NCBI GenBank assembly: GCA_016715765.1
Contig: JADJZJ010000023.1
Location: 3,661-67,660 of the forward strand
Length of the DNA: 64,000 bases
From: Opitutaceae bacterium
Lineage (GTDB): Bacteria; Verrucomicrobiota; Verrucomicrobiia; Opitutales; Opitutaceae
Direction of reading: 5' to 3'
The position numbers were made by a program, and so were the translations under genes. The notes below the pieces were generated by a model. It was not told the DNA's origin. It was given only the letters and a program-made list of their open reading frames with translations, and made no database searches. The first letter of the stretch is position 1. Each line of letters opens with the position of its first letter. Positions 16,483-26,300 of this stretch are shown piece by piece.

Positions 16483-16555
16483 GTAGGGCGGGGTCTCCGA
16501 ACCCCGCCTCGATAACCAAGGACGTTCGAGGCGGGGTTCGGAGACCCCGCCCTAC
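16483..16555. repeat. Perfect 29-bp inverted repeat, 'gtagggcggggtctccgaac' family
   Basis: Arms at 16483-16511 and 16527-16555 are exact reverse complements, with a 15-base loop. It sits between the nucleoside-hydrolase-like gene and the LarA gene on the minus strand and could terminate transcription. Half-copies of the same arm occur at 34558, 62635 and 63664. Confidence 0.92.
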
Positions 16556-16601
16556 AACCCAATCCGCGCCGGCCAGTGAGCGATTCGACCAAACCTCAGA
16601 A

Positions 16602-17624
16602 TTACAATTTCTCCAACAGCGTACGCATCGCCCGGGTCATGGCCGCGGCGTAGCGCTCGCGATTGCGCACATGGAAAATGTAACGCGCCAGCTGGGATGA
16701 GACCGTCGGTTCCCAGCGCACAACGCCGTCGTCGGCACACGCCACCTTGATCGGATCAAAGCTAAAGACTGCCCGGTCCCCGGCCTCCGCCAGCGGGACC
16801 ATGTCACCCTCCACGGTCACGGTGCGGCCGGAGGCATGCAGGAATCCGGCGGTGCACCACATGTTGCGTGGCATCCCGCCCAGGGTCGCAAGCGCGGCGG
16901 CATCGGGCGGATTGCGCAGCGCGGCCAGCCAGTCGGTGCTGGGCGACCGGGTCAGCATGTAGGCGAAGTAGCCCTGGAGCCGCGGGCTGAGATGCGGCAG
17001 GATCTCATGCTGCGCGAAGCGGTAGAAGGTGCCGTACTCCTCCACCTGCCACCGCGGCGGGGTGAGTTCGAAGCAGGGCATCCAGTACACCGGGCACGGC
17101 AGGTCAAAGATGCCCGCATACGCGGCGGGATTGAGATTCACGTTGTATTCCAGTTCACCGAGCACCTCCGGCCGGCGGGTGCCCGAGCCGGCGTTGAGAT
17201 AGACGGCGCGACACTTGGTGCGGAACAGTTCCGGGGCGGCGGCCCCGGCGAGGGCGATGTCGCGGCACGAGCCCACGATGGTGATGATCACCGGCAACGG
17301 CGCCTCGGCGAGGGTGCGCAAAACAAATTCCACACCGCGGCGGTCGGCCGCCGGCAGACCGGCCGGACCTTCGCCGCGGGTTCGGACCGCCACGGATGAG
17401 CCGACCGCGGACGGCACGCTCAGGCCCGTGATGTGATTCAGCTGGGCAATGGCCATGACGTCCGGCGTCACATCCAGGATGGCCGGCGGATGGTCAATCA
17501 ATACACCCCGCAGGTCGTAATCCCCCGCCATGGCCAGGGCATACACGCAGGCCAGGTCCCAATGATCGTCCGGGTCGCCGTGCGGATGAAACAAATCCGT
17601 TTGGTGCAGGAAAGGAATGCTCAT
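16602..17624 (-). CDS. Nucleoside hydrolase-like protein
   Basis: The 340-residue protein starts at the ATG at 17624 (MSIPFLHQTDLFHPHGDPDD). The acidic cluster HPHGDPDDHWD corresponds to the DxDxxxDD calcium site of inosine-uridine preferring nucleoside hydrolases, in modified form, and VIITIVGSCRDIALA fits the Rossmann-like core. Such enzymes hydrolyse N-ribosyl bonds of nucleosides. The first Asp of the motif is replaced or shifted (DLFHPHGD), so the substrate may differ. It is cytosolic with no signal peptide. It is separated by palindromic repeats from the GH2 gene upstream and the LarA gene downstream. Confidence 0.72.
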   Translation of the reverse strand: MSIPFLHQTDLFHPHGDPDDHWDLACVYALAMAGDYDLRGVLIDHPPAILDVTPDVMAIAQLNHITGLSVPSAVGSSVAVRTRGEGPAGLPAADRRGVEFVLRTLAEAPLPVIITIVGSCRDIALAGAAAPELFRTKCRAVYLNAGSGTRRPEVLGELEYNVNLNPAAYAGIFDLPCPVYWMPCFELTPPRWQVEEYGTFYRFAQHEILPHLSPRLQGYFAYMLTRSPSTDWLAALRNPPDAAALATLGGMPRNMWCTAGFLHASGRTVTVEGDMVPLAEAGDRAVFSFDPIKVACADDGVVRWEPTVSSQLARYIFHVRNRERYAAAMTRAMRTLLEKL

Positions 17625-17722
17625 GCCAGTATAAAACCAAAAGCCGCCCGAAAGGCCAGACCCCAAGAATCGAATGGAATGCCGATCTTCGCTGATCTCC
17701 GCCAATCCAATACCTCAACCTT

Positions 17723-17807
17723 TTAACCGCAAAGAACGCAGGGAACGCAAAGTTTCAGAACCGACCTTTGGTCAGGAACTTTGCGTTCCTGCGTTCTTTG
17801 CGGTTAA
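17723..17807. repeat. Inverted repeat, 'ttaaccgcaaagaacgcagg' family
   Basis: Arms at 17723-17752 and 17779-17807 are reverse complements over about 29 bases, with one base difference in length. It lies between the GH2 gene and the nucleoside-hydrolase-like gene. It is a GC variant of the 'ttaaccacaaagaacacaaa' family. Confidence 0.88.
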
Positions 17808-17850
17808 CTTGCTTTGGATTGTTATCCGCGAATATCAGCGTTCCACTCAT

Positions 17851-19806
17851 TCACCGCTTTATCCGCCCGTACGCCGCCTGCACCGCCGCCAGCGCGGGTT
17901 TCACGTGGAAGGGATAGGCGATGTACGCCGGGGAAATCTGCGGCCAGCAGTCGGACAGGCTCCAGAGGAAGATGCCCCAGCACTGCGGCTGGCCGCCGTA
18001 GAAATCGATCCAGAACTCCGACGCCTCGCTGTGCAGCTGCTGGCTCTTCGCGATGAGGTCGTCGAGGTCCCGGGGTTCCTCCCAGCCGCGGGCCTTGATG
18101 CTTTGCCAGATGGTCTGCAGCAGCCCGCGCCGGTCGAGCCGGGTGCAGTCCGAGCCGTGCGTGAGGTACTCCTCGTTCCAGATGGGCCAGCGGCGATCGG
18201 GACTGGTGAAACGCTCGATGATCTCGCGACCCGGCATGCCCATGTGCCCGATCTCCGTCACCATGCGTGGAGATTGCTTTACGTAGAAATCGGCTTTGTA
18301 CGAAAGCCCATGGCCCCAGATGTGACAGTCGCCCTCCAACGGCGAATTCTGATCATAAGTGACCGGCGACCACGGCGAGGTGGGCACGTACGGCGTGTGC
18401 GGCGCGTGGGTCCGGACCGCATCGCGGAGTATCTCCTTGCTGAGCCGGTTGTGCCGGTAGGCGGGCTGGTTGAAGCTCATGTCGGCCAGCACGTCGTTCT
18501 CGTTGTCGCCAAACCAGGCGACGACGCAGGCAAAATGTCGCAGCCGCCGCACCTGGAACTCCGCCTCCCGGCGGGCCTCGTCGAGAAACGCGGCGTCCTG
18601 CGGGTAGCAGCCGCAGGCAAACATGAAGTCATGCGTGACCAAGATGCCGAGTTCGTCACAGCGGGCGTAGAAGGCATCGTGCTCGTAGATGCCGCCACCC
18701 CAGACGCGCAGGGCGTTGATGTTCGCGGTCTTCGTGGCATCCAATAATTCGCGGTAACGGGCCTCGTTGACCCGCGCGAAAATGGCGTCAACCGGCGTCC
18801 AGTTCATGCCCTTGAGAAAGATCTTCTTTCCGTTGATCGCGAAAATGAACGAGATGCCGCCGTCCGCCTCCGGTTCCTGGATGAATTGCACGGTGCGGAT
18901 GCCGAAGCGACCGGTGCGCCGGTCGAGTTCGCGTCCGTCCCGCTGCAGCGTGGCGCTCCAATCGTACAGCGGCTGCGCCCCGTGATTGAACGGCCACCAG
19001 AGTTCTGCCTGCGGCACGACGAACCGCTCGCTGTGCCGGGCGCCGGCAGGGTCGCTGGCCAGGGTCAACGTGCGCTTTTGGCCGGCGACCGTGAGTTCCA
19101 CCGTGACCGGACCCGGCATACCGTGGTTTTGGCGCAGTTCAACGAGCGCCTCGATTTCGGCCGAGCCGTCGGCGCGCAACGCCACCGTGCGGACATGGAC
19201 GTCGTCGATTTCCACCTCGTCCACGAGCAGCCATGAAACCGGCTTCCAGATGCCGATGGTGACGAGCCGCGGGGTGATGTTCCAACCGTAGCAGCACTGG
19301 GCCTTGCGCACCTGCAGGCGCAGGGGAGAACCGTAGCCGCGCACCTCCGGCGAGGGCACGCGACCGGGTGGATTCACCGGCGGGCCGAGGCAGACCTCGA
19401 GGCTGTTCGCCCCGGGCTGCACGTGATCGGTCACGTCGAGCCGCAGCGGCGTGAACATGTTCTGGTGCCGGCCGACTTCCTTGCCGTTGAGGAAAATCGT
19501 CGCGAACACGTCCAGGCCCTCGAACAGCAGATGCAGGCGCTGGCCGGGTCCGCGCACCGGCGGAGTGACTTCCGTGCGATACCACCAATCCCACTCCTCC
19601 ATCCAGCGGATGTGGTCGTGGTTGGTGCCGAAGAAGGGATCGGCAATCAGTCCGGCCCGCTCGTAGTCGAGGTGCACATCGCCCGGGACCGCGGCCGCCA
19701 CCCAGCGATCGGCCAGCGGCAGCGCCGAGCAGGCCTGCGTCGGCCCGAGCCACGGCTCGGCATGCATCACCTTCCAGTCACTCACCAGCGGCAGGGATAC
19801 TTTCAT
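17851..19806 (-). CDS. Glycoside hydrolase family 2, beta-mannosidase-like
   Basis: The 651-residue protein starts at the ATG at 19806 (MKVSLPLVSDWKVMHAEPWL). An N-terminal sugar-binding jelly roll (AAAVPGDVHLDYERAGLI, a mannosidase-like signature) is followed by an Ig-like domain and a TIM barrel from about residue 290. The acid/base Glu is probably in VAWFGDNEND, and the nucleophile Glu in MVTEIGHMGMPG; FLKGMNWTPVDAIF and LRVWGGGIYEHDAFY are also typical. At 651 residues it is shorter than most beta-mannosidases (about 800), so the C-terminal Ig-like domains are missing. No signal peptide is present, so it probably acts on oligosaccharides in the cytoplasm. Confidence 0.88.
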   Translation of the reverse strand: MKVSLPLVSDWKVMHAEPWLGPTQACSALPLADRWVAAAVPGDVHLDYERAGLIADPFFGTNHDHIRWMEEWDWWYRTEVTPPVRGPGQRLHLLFEGLDVFATIFLNGKEVGRHQNMFTPLRLDVTDHVQPGANSLEVCLGPPVNPPGRVPSPEVRGYGSPLRLQVRKAQCCYGWNITPRLVTIGIWKPVSWLLVDEVEIDDVHVRTVALRADGSAEIEALVELRQNHGMPGPVTVELTVAGQKRTLTLASDPAGARHSERFVVPQAELWWPFNHGAQPLYDWSATLQRDGRELDRRTGRFGIRTVQFIQEPEADGGISFIFAINGKKIFLKGMNWTPVDAIFARVNEARYRELLDATKTANINALRVWGGGIYEHDAFYARCDELGILVTHDFMFACGCYPQDAAFLDEARREAEFQVRRLRHFACVVAWFGDNENDVLADMSFNQPAYRHNRLSKEILRDAVRTHAPHTPYVPTSPWSPVTYDQNSPLEGDCHIWGHGLSYKADFYVKQSPRMVTEIGHMGMPGREIIERFTSPDRRWPIWNEEYLTHGSDCTRLDRRGLLQTIWQSIKARGWEEPRDLDDLIAKSQQLHSEASEFWIDFYGGQPQCWGIFLWSLSDCWPQISPAYIAYPFHVKPALAAVQAAYGRIKR

Positions 19807-19947
19807 GGGGATGCCTGAAGCCGCGGCCAACCCGCACCGAGGTCAAATCCAAACTGGTGCGAAGCAAACTTAACCCGAAGCCGCACCGACCAACCGCCCA
19901 ACCGAGGCCCTCACTCACCGCGAAAATCCACCCAATGCCCCAAGGCG

Positions 19948-19972
19948 CTTTGTCACGTAATACGTGACAAAG
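19948..19972. repeat. 25-bp palindrome TTGTCACGTA-N-TACGTGACAA, copy 1
   Basis: The arms CTTTGTCACGTA and TACGTGACAAAG are perfect reverse complements around one central A. This copy is identical over all 25 bases to the one inside the methyltransferase gene at 41174. It lies in a 638-bp gene-free region (19807-20444). Confidence 0.95.
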
Positions 19973-20032
19973 CCAAAATCGCTGTGCCCAGCCCGAAGCC
20001 CATCTCCACCACGAGAGCCCATGCTTGTCCTA

Positions 20033-20170
20033 AGCCGGAACGATGCAGTCGGCGCTGAACTGCCTCGATGGTCACGAAACCGAACCGTTTCCCGGTAGGC
20101 CGCCAGCTTGCTGGCGCTTTCAGAGCGGGAGCAAGCTCCCGGCCTGCCCGCCGACTGCATCGTTCCGGCT
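20033..20170. repeat. Inverted repeat, 22-bp perfect arms, between palindrome copies 1 and 2
   Basis: The arms AGCCGGAACGATGCAGTCGG plus CG (20033-20054) and their exact reverse complement (20149-20170) enclose about 94 bp. With one mismatch the pairing extends about four more bases outward. The loop holds a smaller stem, CGCCAGCTTGCTGGCG, at about 20101-20116. No coding sequence is supported inside. Confidence 0.88.
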
Positions 20171-20200
20171 GAGGATTCAGGTGCAGACAGGCCAAACTCG

Positions 20201-20221
20201 TTGTCACGTATTACGTGACAA
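20201..20221. repeat. 21-bp palindrome TTGTCACGTA-N-TACGTGACAA, copy 2
   Basis: Ten-base arms around a central T, in the opposite orientation to copy 1. The palindromic core is identical but the outer CT/AG of copy 1 is absent. Confidence 0.95.
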
Positions 20222-20312
20222 CAGATCGGAGCGCAGTTCGCGATGAGACATGGCCCTGAGAGGAGCGTTCATGGGTGTCTAGAGATCCCTGAAGGTCGAC
20301 GGACGCATGCCA

Positions 20313-20333
20313 TTGTCACGTATTACGTGACAA
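20313..20333. repeat. 21-bp palindrome TTGTCACGTA-N-TACGTGACAA, copy 3
   Basis: Ten-base arms around a central T, 112 bp from copy 2. The remaining 110 bases to the GltD gene hold only a partial 'cactcgctcacgctcg' repeat (about 20366-20381) and several AT-rich 'ccaataa' units. Confidence 0.95.
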
Positions 20334-20444
20334 AGCACACGCGGCTTGCGGGGCAAATTTCCACTCGCTCACGCTCGTTGTTGCCCAACGGTTGCCAATA
20401 GCCAATAAGCCATGGGCGATAACCAATAACCCATTCCCGGGTCG

Positions 20445-21863
20445 CTAGCGGACGGACTCGAGATGGCGGTGGATGCCCTGGGCGGCCTTGCGGGCGTCGC
20501 GGACGGCGTGGACCACCAGGCTCGGGCCGCGGACGGAATCGCCGCCGGCAAAGACACCGGGCAGGTTGGTCATCTGATTCTCATCCGTGACGATGCCGCC
20601 CCATTCGTTGGTCTCGATCTGCACAAATTCGCTGTCGGCGGGGAAAGACACGGGATCAAAACCATAGGCCACAAGCACCAGGTCGGCCGGCACCACGAAT
20701 TCCGAACCGGGCACGGCGCGGGATAACCTTCGACCGAAGGCATCGGGGGCGCCGAGTTCCATCCGCACGCAGCGCACTCCCGCCACGGCGCCCTGCCCGT
20801 TGTCGAGGATGGCGGTGGGGTTCGTGAGAAACTGGAATTCCGCGCCCTCCTCGACGGCGTTTTCATACTCCTTGCGACTGCCGGGCATGTTGGCGAAGTC
20901 GCGGCGGTAGAGGCAGACCGCCGACCTGGCGGCGGCGCGAACCGCGGTGCGCAGGCAGTCCATCGCGGTGTCGCCACCGCCGAGCACGACCACGTGCCGG
21001 CCGGTGACGTCCACCGCCGGCAGATCGAAGAGCGGCGAGCCGGCGTTCTTCTCAATGAGGAACGGCAGGGCGGCCACCACCCCGGTGAGCTGTTCGCCGG
21101 GGATGCAGGCGGATTTGGCCTTCTGCGCCCCGTGGCCGAGGAAGACGGCATCGTAGTCGCGACGCAGATCGGCCAGCGGCACGTCGCGCCCCACCTGCTG
21201 CCCGAGGCGGAACTCCACGCCGTTCTTGGCCAGCAGGTCAATGCGCCGCTCGACGATGCACTTCTCCAGCTTGAAGGCGGGGATGCCGTTGACGAGCAGG
21301 CCGCCGGGCACGGGCTGCGCTTCAAACACGGTCACATGATAACCGAGCTTTGCCAGTTCGTCGGCGCAGGCCAGCCCGCCGGGCCCGGATCCGATCACCG
21401 CCACGCGCCGGCCGTTGGGGGGAGCGGTGACATAGTCGACCGCACCGTGGCGGAAGGCATAATCGTTGATGAAGCGCTCGATGGCGCCGATGGCGATGGT
21501 GTCGCCCTTGGCGCTCAGGATGCAGGAGGTTTCGCAGAGCCGCTCCTGCGGGCAGACGCGCGAGCAGACCTCGGGCAGGTTGCTCGTGCTGCGGGAAAGC
21601 GCGGCGGCCCCGATGAAATCCCCCGCGGCGGCGAGGGCCAGCCATTCGGGGATGCGGTTGGCCAGCGGACAGCCCTTGGCGCAGAGCGGTTCGGGACACT
21701 GGATGCAGCGCGCGGCCTGTTCGCGCACGGTCTCCTCGTCGAAGGTGGCGTAGACCTCGCGGTAATCCTGCACCCGCTCGGCGGCGGAGCGCTTGGGCGG
21801 AGTCTCACGGCCGAGCAGAGCCCAGTTATATTTGGACGTGGATGGGGTGGGATCGGACGGCAT
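20445..21863 (-). CDS. gltD: Glutamate synthase small subunit-like NAD(P)H oxidoreductase
   Basis: The 472-residue protein has an N-terminal ferredoxin-like domain with two cysteine clusters (CIQCPEPLCAKGCP and CSRVCPQERLCETSC) that bind [4Fe-4S] centres. An FAD Rossmann fold (VAVIGSGPGGLACADELA) and an NAD(P)H Rossmann fold (HVVVLGGGDTAMDCLRT) follow, and the FAD-closing motif GVFAGGDSVRG is near the end. This is the full architecture of GltD, which feeds electrons to the GltB glutamate synthase. No gltB is in the window, so it may work with a distant GltB or be another member of the family (for example a dihydropyrimidine dehydrogenase or NfnB-like subunit). It is cytosolic. Confidence 0.9.
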   Translation of the reverse strand: MPSDPTPSTSKYNWALLGRETPPKRSAAERVQDYREVYATFDEETVREQAARCIQCPEPLCAKGCPLANRIPEWLALAAAGDFIGAAALSRSTSNLPEVCSRVCPQERLCETSCILSAKGDTIAIGAIERFINDYAFRHGAVDYVTAPPNGRRVAVIGSGPGGLACADELAKLGYHVTVFEAQPVPGGLLVNGIPAFKLEKCIVERRIDLLAKNGVEFRLGQQVGRDVPLADLRRDYDAVFLGHGAQKAKSACIPGEQLTGVVAALPFLIEKNAGSPLFDLPAVDVTGRHVVVLGGGDTAMDCLRTAVRAAARSAVCLYRRDFANMPGSRKEYENAVEEGAEFQFLTNPTAILDNGQGAVAGVRCVRMELGAPDAFGRRLSRAVPGSEFVVPADLVLVAYGFDPVSFPADSEFVQIETNEWGGIVTDENQMTNLPGVFAGGDSVRGPSLVVHAVRDARKAAQGIHRHLESVR

Positions 21864-22016
21864 GGTTGGGGTAAGGACCGCTGGCCTTGGCGCATATCTT
21901 GCACTTCACCCCGGGAACTGACTCGCCGCGGCTTGCGAAAACGTGCGCAGATATTGCCCGGGGAGGTAACTGGTAGAGAGACTTATCGCGGAAGCGCGGA
22001 AACGCGGAACTGGCAG

Positions 22017-22102
22017 CTGTAGGGCCGGACCTTGGTCCGTGCCTCGCAAACGTGGACGGCTGCGCAACGCCATAAGGCGCGGACCAAGGTCCGGCCCTAC
22101 AG
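22017..22102. repeat. Inverted repeat, 'gtagggccggaccttggtcc' family
   Basis: 27-bp arms at 22017-22043 and 22076-22102 match with one mismatch. It lies between the histidine kinase and GltD genes. Related halves occur at 15055-15075 (inside the kinase reading frame), 1633, 42881 and 42941. Confidence 0.9.
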
Positions 22103-22121
22103 CAATCCGACTGCCCGCGCT

Positions 22122-23297
22122 TCAGCTCTGCAACATGCGGACGCGGCGGTCCTTGCGGGGGAACTGCAGGGTCACGAGGGTGCCGACGCCCTCCTTGCTC
22201 TCGATGCCGATCTGGCCGCCGTGTTCGCGCATGATGCGCTGCACGATCATCAGGCCGAGTCCGTGTCCGCCGGGCTTGGTGGTGTGGTACGGCTGGAAGA
22301 GCCGCATGAGGTCGTCCTGCTTGATGCCGCTGCCGCTGTCGCCAAAGGCCAGGATGACGTTGTCGTCGTCCGCGCGCACGCGGATCCGCAGCCGGCCGCC
22401 GGGCTGCATGGCCTCGAGCGCATTCTTCAGCAGGTTGAAGAACACCTGCTTCACCTGGTTGCGGTCGGCCATGACGATCGGCAATGACGCCGAGGTCTCC
22501 GCGTCGACCTCGATCCCGCGGTCGGCGATCTCGCGCTGCTGGAAATCGAGCACGTTGGTGAGCACCTCGGCGAGATCGACCTCGGCCAGGTCGGGCGGCT
22601 GCGGGCGGAGGGCGTCGAGGAAGTTCGTGATGATGCCGTCGAGCCGGCTGACCTCGTCCTGGCAGACCTGGATCGAATCGGCGAGCGAGGCGGTGTCCTT
22701 GCCGGCCTTGAGCTTCTTCAGTTTCCGCTCGATGAGCTGGAGGTGGATGGTGAGGGAGTTGAGCGGATTGCCCAGTTCGTGGGCCACGCCGGCGGCCAGG
22801 AGCAGAATGGACGAGGCGCGCTCGTCCTCGATGCGGGCCTCGGTGGTCTGCTTGTCGCGGGTGACGTCGGTCAGGATGACCGCGAAGCGCCGGCTCCCGT
22901 TGCGGCCGTCGTGCCGGAAGGGCACCATGTACAACCGCACCGTGCGCGGCTCCGGGTAGGTGAGCTGGAATTCGCGCGCCACGACCGGCAGCGCGGCATC
23001 GTCGTCATCGAGCGAAACCCCCAGCGTCGGCCGCAGCCCGGGGACGAGGCGCCAGAGGATTTTTCCGCCGAGTTCATCCTCCCCCAGCCCGATGAGCCGG
23101 TGGGCGGCGGAGTTGGCGTATTCGATCTCACCGTCGGCGGTGATGACCAGCACGCCTTCCTGCAGGGCGTTGAAGATGTCCTCGAACAAGCCGCGTTCCC
23201 GCGCCAGGCGCTGCACGAGGTTGGCGAGGTTGACCGAGTCGAGCGAATCGAGCCGGCCGAGCACGCGGTCGAGGGAGGTGTGCTTGCGCGGAGGCAT
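22122..23297 (-). CDS. PAS-domain sensor histidine kinase, NtrB-like, soluble
   Basis: The 391-residue protein starts at the ATG at 23297 (MPPRKHTSLDRV). A PAS domain spans about residues 45-160 (DIFNALQEGVLVITADGEIE). The dimerisation/phosphoacceptor H-box is LLAAGVAHELGNPLNSLTIH, and the catalytic domain has an N-box (NLLKNALEAM), G1 (FGDSGSGI) and G2 (GGHGLGLMIV). No membrane segment is visible, so it senses an internal signal, as NtrB does. The 'HELGNPLN' form of the H-box is common in kinases that pair with sigma-54 regulators, so the regulator at 4.7-6.1 kb is a possible partner; the distance makes this weak. It starts 32 bp after the lyase gene. Confidence 0.9.
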   Translation of the reverse strand: MPPRKHTSLDRVLGRLDSLDSVNLANLVQRLARERGLFEDIFNALQEGVLVITADGEIEYANSAAHRLIGLGEDELGGKILWRLVPGLRPTLGVSLDDDDAALPVVAREFQLTYPEPRTVRLYMVPFRHDGRNGSRRFAVILTDVTRDKQTTEARIEDERASSILLLAAGVAHELGNPLNSLTIHLQLIERKLKKLKAGKDTASLADSIQVCQDEVSRLDGIITNFLDALRPQPPDLAEVDLAEVLTNVLDFQQREIADRGIEVDAETSASLPIVMADRNQVKQVFFNLLKNALEAMQPGGRLRIRVRADDDNVILAFGDSGSGIKQDDLMRLFQPYHTTKPGGHGLGLMIVQRIMREHGGQIGIESKEGVGTLVTLQFPRKDRRVRMLQS

Positions 23298-23329
23298 CGC
23301 GGGGGTTTTGGCGGACGGAGGACGGGCGG

Positions 23330-26300
23330 TCAACGCTGCCACGTGAACACCGCGGGCAGGTCGAGGCGGTCACCCGGGCCCACGCTGCCGATCCAGACGT
23401 CGCGTCCGACCAGCGCGGCGCCGTCCGCGGGCGGGGCCTCCAGGATGAGATGGTCGAGCTCGGCCGAGCGGATGCGGCCCAGCGGGCGAAAGGCATCATC
23501 ATAAACCGTCGCGCCCACATAGCTCGGCGCGAAGGGCAGCTGCGCCCGGGTTTCCAGGCGCGAGCCGGCCACGGCCGTGACCCGCATGAGACCCGCCAGC
23601 AGGTCATCCTGCAGGGTAAGCACGAGTTCATCGCCGTCCTGATGCGCGGCCATGAGGGTGTGCGCCGTGCGGGCGAACCCGTTGCCCAAGGTCACGACCC
23701 GGCCGGCAAACCGGCCGGCTGGCGGGACCGTGCGCAGGGCAGCGGGGATGTCCCCGGCTGCCTTGGCTCCACCGAGCCGCAGGCGGAATTCCGATTTCGC
23801 CGGATCCACGGCGACTACCTCGCCCGTCACACTGGCGGAAGCGGCGGACAGCTCCCAGGATTGGCCGGCAAACCCGAGACCGGAGCCGCCGGCAAAGAAA
23901 ACCCGCGCGGCCCGTCCATCCGCCGACAGCCGGACCACGGCGAGGCGGGCATCGGTGGTGACCGGACCCCGGGCGGTCGCGACGGTCTTGGCGCTGCCGG
24001 CCGGGTCGTGGATGACGATGTCACTCTCGCCGTTGGCGTGGGTCAGAAGCAGAGCCCGGCCGCCGCCGGCAACCGTCAGGCGCGTCGCCGCGGTCATCAG
24101 CGCCTCCCCGGGCGCATGCGGTTCAAGCACGCTGACAAATTCGCTGCGCAACAATCCATCGCCTTCCGGCGCCGCATGGCGGGCGATCAGGTACTTCAGC
24201 AGATGCGGATTCTTGACCGGTGAGACCCGGGCATCCGCGGCCATGAGGGACAAACCTGGCGCGGCGAGCACGCGGATGCGGAGTGCGGCGGCCGGATCCT
24301 TCTCGTGCACGTAGTCCACGACGGCGTCGCCGCCGGTGCGGCGCTGCACGTTGAACAAATGCTGGAAACCGGAGCCGCGGTACTCGAAGTAACCCTGGGT
24401 GGGACCGGCGGCGGCCATGGCCGGATCGTCGTACAATTCGCCGAGCTGCACCTTTTCCCCGGCCAGCGTGCCCGGGGCCGGGGCGGACCAGGCATCATCC
24501 GCCAACCTGGATGTGCCCGGCGGGCCATGCAGCGAGTAATCGTGCTGCCGGCCACCGGTGACATTGAAGAAATCCACGAGGTAGCGACCGCCACCGGGCG
24601 CATCCACCAGCACGAGCCCGCGGCGATAGTCGGCGCATTGCGGGTAGGTGCCGGCCGCGCTCACCTCCACGCCCCGCACCCAGCCGGCGTCGGCGAACAG
24701 CTCGACCACGCCGGGTGCATTGCCGGGCTGGGCCGCGGCATCCACGGTCACGGTGTTGTGCGCGATGGTGTTCACCGACCACGTCCAGACCCCGGGAACA
24801 TAGATGTTCATGGCATCGGGGTAGCCCAGGTCGGGCGTCAGCGGCCAGCCGCGCGCAAAAAGGTCGAAATGCAGGCGGTCGAAATGAAAGTGGCTCACAT
24901 GCTGGCCGAAATAGAGCGAGACGGCCGTCTCGTCGGCCGGGTCGTTGAGCAGGGCGAGCCCGAAGCCCGAGAGCAGCCGCGACCGTTGCGGGGTCACGCG
25001 CCGGTCCGCCGGTGGGGCCACGGCCGCCTCGAGCGGCGGATGCTGCAGCGAGGCGAAATCACGGAAACCGCCGTCCCCGGCGCCACCGAAGGCCGCAAGG
25101 AACGCGGCATAGCGCGGGTCGCCGTAGGTGCGGAAAGCCTGCTGGTAAACCGAGGGCGCCTCGCCGACGACTCCGCCGTAAACCGACGAGGTGTCGCCGA
25201 GCGCGGGAGTGTGCCGGCCGATGGCGATGGCGGCCAGCGGGGCGTCGTACAGCCGGCGCAGGCGCGGCAGGGTGGACACATCAACCCCGAGTTTCGGCAG
25301 CAGGGACGTGACGGCGGTGAGATTCTGCACCCAGAGCGAGTTGTATTCCGGCGACTCGAAGGGCTGGCCGTCGCGCCACACCAGGCCGTAGAGCGCCCGG
25401 CGGATGCCGAGGTAGCTGGCGCCCTCGGGCTTATCCAGGAGATCGTTCAGGTAGCGGGCATTGTCACCGTGCTGGCGCACGATGGCGGCAATGAGGAGCG
25501 CACGCTGGTGCATGCCGTAGTTGCCGCGGGCGCGGCGTTCATAGATGGCGTCGATGCCGTCCTCGATGACATTGGCCTCGATGAAGGCGCGGAGGTCGCG
25601 GCCGCCCTTGCCGGTGAACGCCTGCAGCGCCGCGTCGCCGTCGATGGTCTCCCAGATGGCGTCGTAGGTTTCCGCGAGCTGGGCCACGAAATAGGTTTCC
25701 CAGATGGCGTTGATGATCTTGCCCGAATAGCGCGAACCGTCCTTCGCCGCCATGAGCTCGCCGTAGCGGGACTGGCTCTCGTGGTCCATGTTCGGATAAA
25801 CCTCCGCGGTGCGGTGCAGGAGGACGGCGGCCTTGTGCGCGTACCGCGGGTCGCCGGTCAGCAGCCAGGCGCGGCCCAGGGCGGCCAGGCCGCGCATGAT
25901 GTTCGGATGCGGCGAGGTCGGGTGCTGCGTCCACACCCAATGGTGCCAGTGCGCGACAAACCAGTAGCGCTGCCCGTCGGGCGCCACCCAGCCGCGGCCG
26001 TCATCCGCGTAGGGCTGGTCGAGCCCCGTGCGATCCTTGAAGCCGCTGCGGTAAAACCGGCCGTAATCGTTGCCCGGATAGGTTTCCCCGCCCACGGGAC
26101 AGGTCACCTGGAACGGTTTCTTCGGGTCCACGATCCACGGGTAAAACTTGCCGGTGAGCTCGAATACCTTGCGGCCGTGCACCGGGCAGCCCTCGGGACA
26201 GACCTCAAAGGAGCGCGGCACCTCGGCGGTGACGATGAGGTCGCGCAGGGCCTCGTCGGTCCAATCGACCCAGTAGTCCGCATCCGCGATGATCTCTTCG

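Noticed and set aside
19948..20333. Palindromes as chromosomal parS sites
   Set aside because: The core TTGTCACGTA-N-TACGTGACAA does not match the conserved parS consensus, and no parA or parB gene is nearby.
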